From contig VZQC01005680.1 of assembly GCA_009823505.1 (NCBI GenBank), positions 7,514,071-7,578,070 of the forward strand: 64,000 bases of DNA, given 5' to 3'. Positions 59,297 through 64,000 of the stretch are shown one piece after another. Under the pieces are notes generated by a model. The model worked only from the letters and a program-made list of their open reading frames with translations, searched no databases and was not told where the DNA came from. A program made the translations under genes and the position numbers. Numbering within the stretch: the first letter of the stretch is position 1; every line of letters begins with the position of its first letter. The DNA is from Rhizomys pruinosus (taxonomy: Eukaryota > Chordata > Mammalia > Rodentia > Spalacidae).

Positions 59297-60556
59297 TTTT
59301 TTTTTTAATTTAATTTTTATTGATGCTTTGTGCGTTTCATACATCATTTTCCAATTCAGATCAGGCATATTTCCCTTTCCCTTCCCCCCCACCCCCACCC
59401 CATCCCAGATCATGCATTCTGCCATAACTGTCCTGCATTTTTCTCAGTTTTTTTTTCATTTTTTAGCTATAAGTGATAATCCATGAGTACAAGCATCCTT
59501 CGTGCAAAACCAATCTGCAGGCTGTTGTGCCCAAACCCCCACAGCCCCACCATCCAGTGGGGGGGTGACAGGTTGTTTGTTCAATCAAGTTGATCAAATG
59601 AGTGTCCAGACTACATCGCTGTAGTTTCACCATTCACCCCAATCGCAGCCTTTACATTCTACCACGCCCCCTCTTCCACAGATTGTTCCCTAGGCTTAGA
59701 AAAGGGGCACAGGTGGATGAGAAGTAAAACAGTCCACTCTCTCTGGAGCTGTTGACTTGGACTCTGGTCAATTCTGGCTGTTTCCTTTCATGGGCTGACA
59801 GTTTGTCCAGGAATAACCTTTCGATCCTACTAATGAAGAACAAGCAATTAGATATATAGGTATTTAAGCAGCACTAATAGTTATGGTAGGTTACTTTAGC
59901 ATAGACACATGTTTGGATATGTTAATCCATGAATTACAATTTTCCCCCCTGTTAAATATGACAGGGTCTTACTGTGGCTTATAACATCTCCTAACCTGTA
60001 GAGGATGTAAGCTTGTGGCATCAGCCATGGGTTATTTCTCCAAGGGGAGAGCCAATAGCCAATTAGATTTGGGATATACAGGCACATGGCTGCCTCTGCT
60101 GCACAGTATTTCCAGGCAGGTGAGGTGTAGCTGGTGCTGACGGTGGAGTCTTGCTTGACTCAGGGAGACCCGTATTTGCTTTATTGGTTTAGTGGCCTTT
60201 GGTAACACTCTCTGGCATTCCAGAGGCCATCTGTACACTTGCATGTGCGGTCTCAATACATCCCTCCCATGTTAACGTCAGGTCTTCGGCAGCAGGGTCT
60301 TATCGCCTCTCCTCCTGCAGGTATCCCAACTTAGGGGCAAGGAGCCCTTACCTTTTGTGGGGCCTTGGATCCCCTGGCCAACATCCCCCTGGTAGAACAA
60401 TCCATTGCTGATGTCAGAGCTCCTGCATTAATATACTTTGCCTAAGTGCATAGCCCAAGGACTTTAGTATTATATTTGGTTCTGAACAGAGTATAATCCT
60501 TTTCACAGTTCTTATGTCTATTAGTCAATTAAAGAAGGCATTTTTACCAGTTAAAG
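59297..60556 (-). mobile_element. Composite retroelement, antisense, longest copy
   Basis: Minus strand, 5' to 3': about 1.1 kb of the A-rich repeat family (from ACTGGTAAAAATGCC through the lead-in, CTCTCCTTGGAGAAA and GCCTAGGGAACAATC blocks), an A-run, a LINE-1 3' terminus with its purine tract and AATAAA, then poly(A). The first 0.7 kb on the + strand nearly equals 6734-7430. It lies in SYT10 intron 1, opposite to the gene and ending about 0.9 kb before exon 2. No clear target duplication was found. No open frame. LINE-1-driven mobilisation is inferred from the LINE-1 terminus and poly(A). Confidence 0.75.
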
Positions 60557-60594
60557 ACCATTCTTATGCCAATTGTAAGGACTCCATCTTCATG

Positions 60595-60960
60595 ACCTAG
60601 TCACTTGTCAGAGGTCAGGCCTTCTATGTACTCATCATGTTTCATCACTGTGACCATGATCTCTGCAAGAACAACTGCAAGAGAGGATGATTTCCTTGGG
60701 GTTCGGTTCATCATGGTGCAGCAAAAAGCAGAGAAGGGAATTCCAGGCCTCTGCTGCCTTCTCTTTCTTTCCTTTTTATTCATTTAGGCCTCTAGCCAAT
60801 GGGATAATATCATCTGCAGTCAAGGTAGGTCATTTGCCCTCAGTCCTATCTGGAAACTGTCATAGTCACCGGTACACCCTGAGGTATGTCTTACCATCTA
60901 TCTCTTAGGTGGTTGTAAACCTACACAAGAAAACTAAGCGTCAGCCATTACATTCTATGG
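60595..60960 (-). mobile_element. Probable old MaLR-type LTR, antisense
   Basis: GTTTCATCACTGTGACCATG, CAGCAAAAAGCAGAGAAGGG, TAGCCAATGGGATAATATCA and AGGTATGTCTTACCATCT are blocks typical of antisense rodent MT-like LTRs. Family assignment is by eye. Confidence 0.42.
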
Positions 60961-61479
60961 CTAGAGTTTCCACACAGGAATTTTAGGACACAGATATTCA
61001 GATCATAGCACAATTCATTAACTAAATTAAGGACTTAAAAATAGCATGCATACAAACTTAAAACTTACATACATGCAAAATCATTAGAAGAGTTTGAAAA
61101 CAACTAAGAATATGTCCATAGTACTCTGTTATTCTCACAGCATAGAAAGACTGCATACGCATTGAAAGCTAGGATCTGCCTAGACAGGAAGAGGGTGAGA
61201 ATCAGAGAGCTCAGTGAAACAAATGTGTTCTCCGTTGTGCACAGCTTCACTTTGTCTTTTTGGCTTTTTAGCCGGGACCTTTGTTTGCCAAATTATGAGT
61301 GCCCTGTGTTGTGCTTGGATACCACATACATGTGTCTTATGTTTCCTGCACTCAATTGATAAGTTTTCCTGGGATACAACCCTCCAAATATCTGCTCTTA
61401 TCAAGTCTACACCATTTCTGTCTCCTTCTGTTTGGCGTTAATATTTATTCCCCTTGTGGTTTTTTTTTTTTCCCCCCAG

Positions 61480-61837
61480 ATATTTCGGTCAGCCTCTTGG
61501 CAGTTGTTGTCAGCTTCTGCGGCCTGGCCTTGCTGCTTGTGTCACTTTTTGTCTTCTGGAAGTTGTGCTGGCCATGCTGGAAGAGCAAGCTTGTGGCTCC
61601 CAGCGTCAGTGCTCCTCCACAAACCCTGTCAAGCGCTCCGACCGAAGTTTTTGAGACTGAAGAGAAAAAAGAAGTTAAAGAAAATGGAAAACCAGCACTA
61701 AAAGCTATGGAACCCGCAATAAAAATCAGCCACACCTCCCCCGATATCCCAGCAGAAGTACAAACTGCTTTAAAAGAACATTTAATCAAACATGCCCGTG
61801 TACAAAGACAAACCACGGAACCTGCATCTTCATCCCG
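61480..61837 (+). CDS. SYT10: Synaptotagmin-10, coding exon 2
   Basis: Continues SYT10 with the last base of exon 1. Residues D51 onward are the membrane segment (ISVSLLAVVVSFCGLALLLV, about residues 52-75), then the cysteine-bearing juxtamembrane stretch (FWKLCWPCWKSK), where synaptotagmins are commonly palmitoylated. A variable linker follows, with the conserved EVFETEEKKE and SHTSPDIPAEVQTALKEHLI, ending TTEPASSS. The exon runs from after CCCCCCAG to CATCCCG before GTAAGG and leaves two bases (CG) for an Arg codon. The C2A and C2B calcium-binding domains must lie in exons beyond the window. An in-frame TAA follows directly in the intron. Confidence 0.95.
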
Positions 61838-62439
61838 GTAAGGAAGGACAGTGTGTGTGAAACGGGGTGAGAGTTCAGAGAGCAAATGTAGGAAGAGGGG
61901 AAGAACAGGAAAGAAAGAGAAACCCAGAGGAAAGAAATAATATAATGAGGAGAGAAAGAGTAGAACACAGAGAAAGAACAGAACAAGGCTCAGAGAGAAA
62001 AACTGAGGACAGAGCAGCAGACAGGGAGTTGTGCAGGCAAAGGCATTCGCATCGGTGGTTTAATTCTTTCTCTTGAAATATTGATCACTGCAACTTGCAG
62101 TTTTCCCAGTTTCATTTAATTAACCAATAACAAACAAACGGCCGCTAAAATGCATATCAGAGAAGCACATACGCTCAATCTAGAGCCCATCTAGCAGTTC
62201 AAAATCCAACTAACCTGAAAACGGAAAGGTTGCATTATTCATGTGAGCTCATGTAAATAAATGGAATGTTTACATTTGGCAGTCCCACAGGAACCTAAGA
62301 GCGTAAGAGGAGTGAGCACTTCTTTCTGACATGTGTTCTAGACCAACTGTCACTGCTGAGGTAAACCGAAGATGGGCAGGCCTCATTTTTCATGTGAAAC
62401 TTCTATGCTGTTTAAATCGTATAATCAAATCCCAGTTCC

Positions 62440-62485
<46 letters not shown>
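62440..62485. repeat. (TTAG)n microsatellite at B2 tail
   Basis: About eleven TTAG units at the poly(T) side of the antisense B2, probably expanded from its tail. Confidence 0.95.
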
Positions 62486-62486
<1 letters not shown>

Positions 62487-62689
62487 TTTATGTGTATGAG
62501 TATACTGTCTGCATGTAGATTGGTGCACCCATGTCGTGCAATGCCGAGGAGGTCAGAAGAGGGCGTCAGATTCCCCTGGAACTGGAGTTAAAGAGGGTTC
62601 TTAGATGCCATGTGGGTCCTGGGAATCAAACCCAGGTCCTCTGCAAGAGCATTAGGTGCTCTTAACCACTGAGCCTTCTCTCCAGCCCT
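62486..62689 (-). repeat. B2-type SINE, antisense
   Basis: TTTTTTATGTGTATGAGTAT start, B-box complement GGGAATCAAACCCAGG and terminal TTCTCTCCAGCCC. Confidence 0.94.
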
Positions 62690-62697
62690 GAGAACTT

Positions 62698-62860
62698 TTT
62701 CTTTTTTTTCTTTTGGTCTTTTCAAGACAGGGTCTCCCTGTAGCCCCAGCTGTCCTGGAACTCACATTGTAGACCAGGCTGGCCTTGAACTCACAAAGAT
62801 CCGCCTGCCTCTGACTCCCAAGTGCTAGGATTAAAGGCGTGCGCCACCACGCCCGGCTCA
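62698..62860 (-). repeat. B1 SINE, antisense
   Basis: Antisense full B1 ending CACCACGCCCGGCT. The flanks gaactttttct and aaactttttct are a target duplication. Confidence 0.95.
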
Positions 62861-64000
62861 AACTTTTTCTAACCAGTAGCAGTTATAGTTTTTTTTTTTT
62901 TCTGTGATTTTTATGCAATGGAATCCAGTAAATGTTAATTTTAATTATGGTTATTTTATTATAATTATCTAATATGCTGCTTTTCTTTTTAGATCATCTA
63001 TAAGGGGGGGGGGACTTTGAGAAGAACTTGCTGTTTTTCTAAAATGCTGAGCCCACTGTGTGTATATCTCTGTGTGTGCAAAGTTGTTTTAAAATGATTC
63101 CGTGTGGTTCCTTGATTATCGTTATTGCTATCCCTGAAAACCCATGTAAAAACCAGGGACACATCCCAAGACTCCAGTGGATGCCTGACAGTGCCAGCTT
63201 CAATAAATGCTGTATTTCCCCATACACATAAACCTGTGCTGATGTTTAGCTGGTAAATGAGTCACAATAAGAGATTAACAATAATGTCTACTAATGAAAA
63301 CAGTGACAATTATTAACATTAAAATTGTGTGATGTGGTTCCTTTGTCTCAAGGTATCTTATTGTACTGTGACCCCTTATTCCTGTAACATGCAATGATCC
63401 TGCCTATGTATTATAATAAAGCAAGATGATGGATGTAGGCCCTGGGAAGTAGCACTGGGCTTCTACATCAGAATTATCTGTGCACACACAGTGATGTTGG
63501 ATGATGGATCTGATAACCAAGATGGCATACAAGTGATGAGGACGCAGGCAACAAGAGCTATGTGGATATGCTGGACAGGAGAGGAGCCATGTTCCCAGGG
63601 AGACAGTGCAAAATGAGCAAGCGAGATCTCCTCACACTATGCAGAACAATGTGCAGTTTAACATTTGTGGTTTTTTATTTCTGGAATTTCTCATTAATTT
63701 CCAGACCTCTGTTAACAACAATCAACAAAGTCAAGAAATCATGAAACCAGATAAGAGAGACCACTACCCTAATAACAACTGTGAATAAGTGCCAGCATCG
63801 TGTTCAGAATTCTTAAACTGTTTTAGTTGATAAGTACACACCTCACATAAAGAAATACAACTGGTAAGAGAGCTGAGGTGATCTATGCATTTTCAGAAGT
63901 ATCTTAAAAGCAAAATTCTATCTCCAAAATATTATCTTGGGAATATAAAGAGACCATCTGATTTCCTCTAGTTAAGGGAGAATGAAAGACCTTGTTCAGA

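Larger units (their letters stand above)
48937..61479 (+). other. SYT10: SYT10 intron 1 (12.5 kb)
   Basis: Begins GTAAGG and ends in a long pyrimidine run, TTTTTTTTTTTTCCCCCCAG. It holds B1s, B2, an ID-like SINE, two MaLR-like LTR fragments and an antisense composite retroelement. Stretches with nothing recognised are 49240-51150, 51900-52780, 52970-54960, 55365-56490, 56715-57500, 57660-58870 and 60965-61460. A 237-residue antisense frame at 49542-50255 has no known domain and is treated as chance. Confidence 0.9.
61838..64000 (+). other. SYT10: Start of SYT10 intron 2 (runs off the window)
   Basis: Begins GTAAGG. Contains a purine-rich stretch (about 61880-62040), a (GTTA)n tract, a B2 and a B1. 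No further exon is recognisable, and 62865-64000 shows no coding signal. Whether the intron continues past 64000 cannot be seen. Confidence 0.75.

Noticed and set aside
61299..61841. 180-residue uninterrupted frame containing SYT10 exon 2
   Set aside because: The first 60 residues are intronic. A canonical acceptor at 61479 and the match to SYT10 begin together at 61480, and the final TAA lies in the next donor.

Overview
This window is nuclear DNA from a rodent, probably a muroid. The evidence is dense B1 and B2 SINEs with A-rich tails and target-site duplications, rodent-type LINE-1 copies, ERVL-MaLR LTRs, and one host gene that reads as the rodent form of synaptotagmin-10. There is no bacterial, plasmid or CRISPR content. 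Almost every long open frame is a fragment of a dead retroelement or a chance frame.

The only functional gene I can support is SYT10 on the + strand. A CpG-rich promoter and exon 1 lie at about 48.4-48.94 kb (CDS 48786-48936). A 12.5-kb first intron follows, then exon 2 (CDS 61480-61837). The later exons with the C2 domains lie beyond the right edge. A 7-codon upstream ORF with a strong start context precedes the main start codon.

The left part (1-23 kb) is a nest of retroelements. A degenerate LINE-1 (1.1-6.0 kb) carries a B2 and a tiny poly(T) insertion. Next come copies of an unclassified A-rich repeat family, one with an inverted arrangement and a single N at the join (6.0-8.3 kb). A MaLR remnant with its 3' LTR follows, holding a twin-primed LINE-1 and a B1. 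Then come a short LINE-1 3' end, a complete two-LTR MaLR with identical flanking duplications, and a second LINE-1 split by an LTR-like insert carrying its own B2.

The middle (23.6-37.4 kb) holds three layers. The first is a 7.7-kb non-coding ERV with two LTRs, a 6-bp target duplication, a lysine-type primer site and an internal 3' duplication. The second is an RPL10A processed pseudogene broken by a B2. The third is an ERVL relic with protease, reverse transcriptase and RNase H remains, whose RNase H is split by a complete antisense MaLR. From 38 to 48 kb there is an old LINE-1, SINEs, a solo MaLR LTR and microsatellites.

The most unusual observation is a composite retroelement in two copies (6734-7430 and 59297-60556, the latter in SYT10 intron 1). 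It joins the ERV-associated repeat family to a LINE-1 3' terminus and poly(A), with the same junction in both copies. I see no previously undescribed protein-coding system. Repeat family names come from recognition alone, without a database search.
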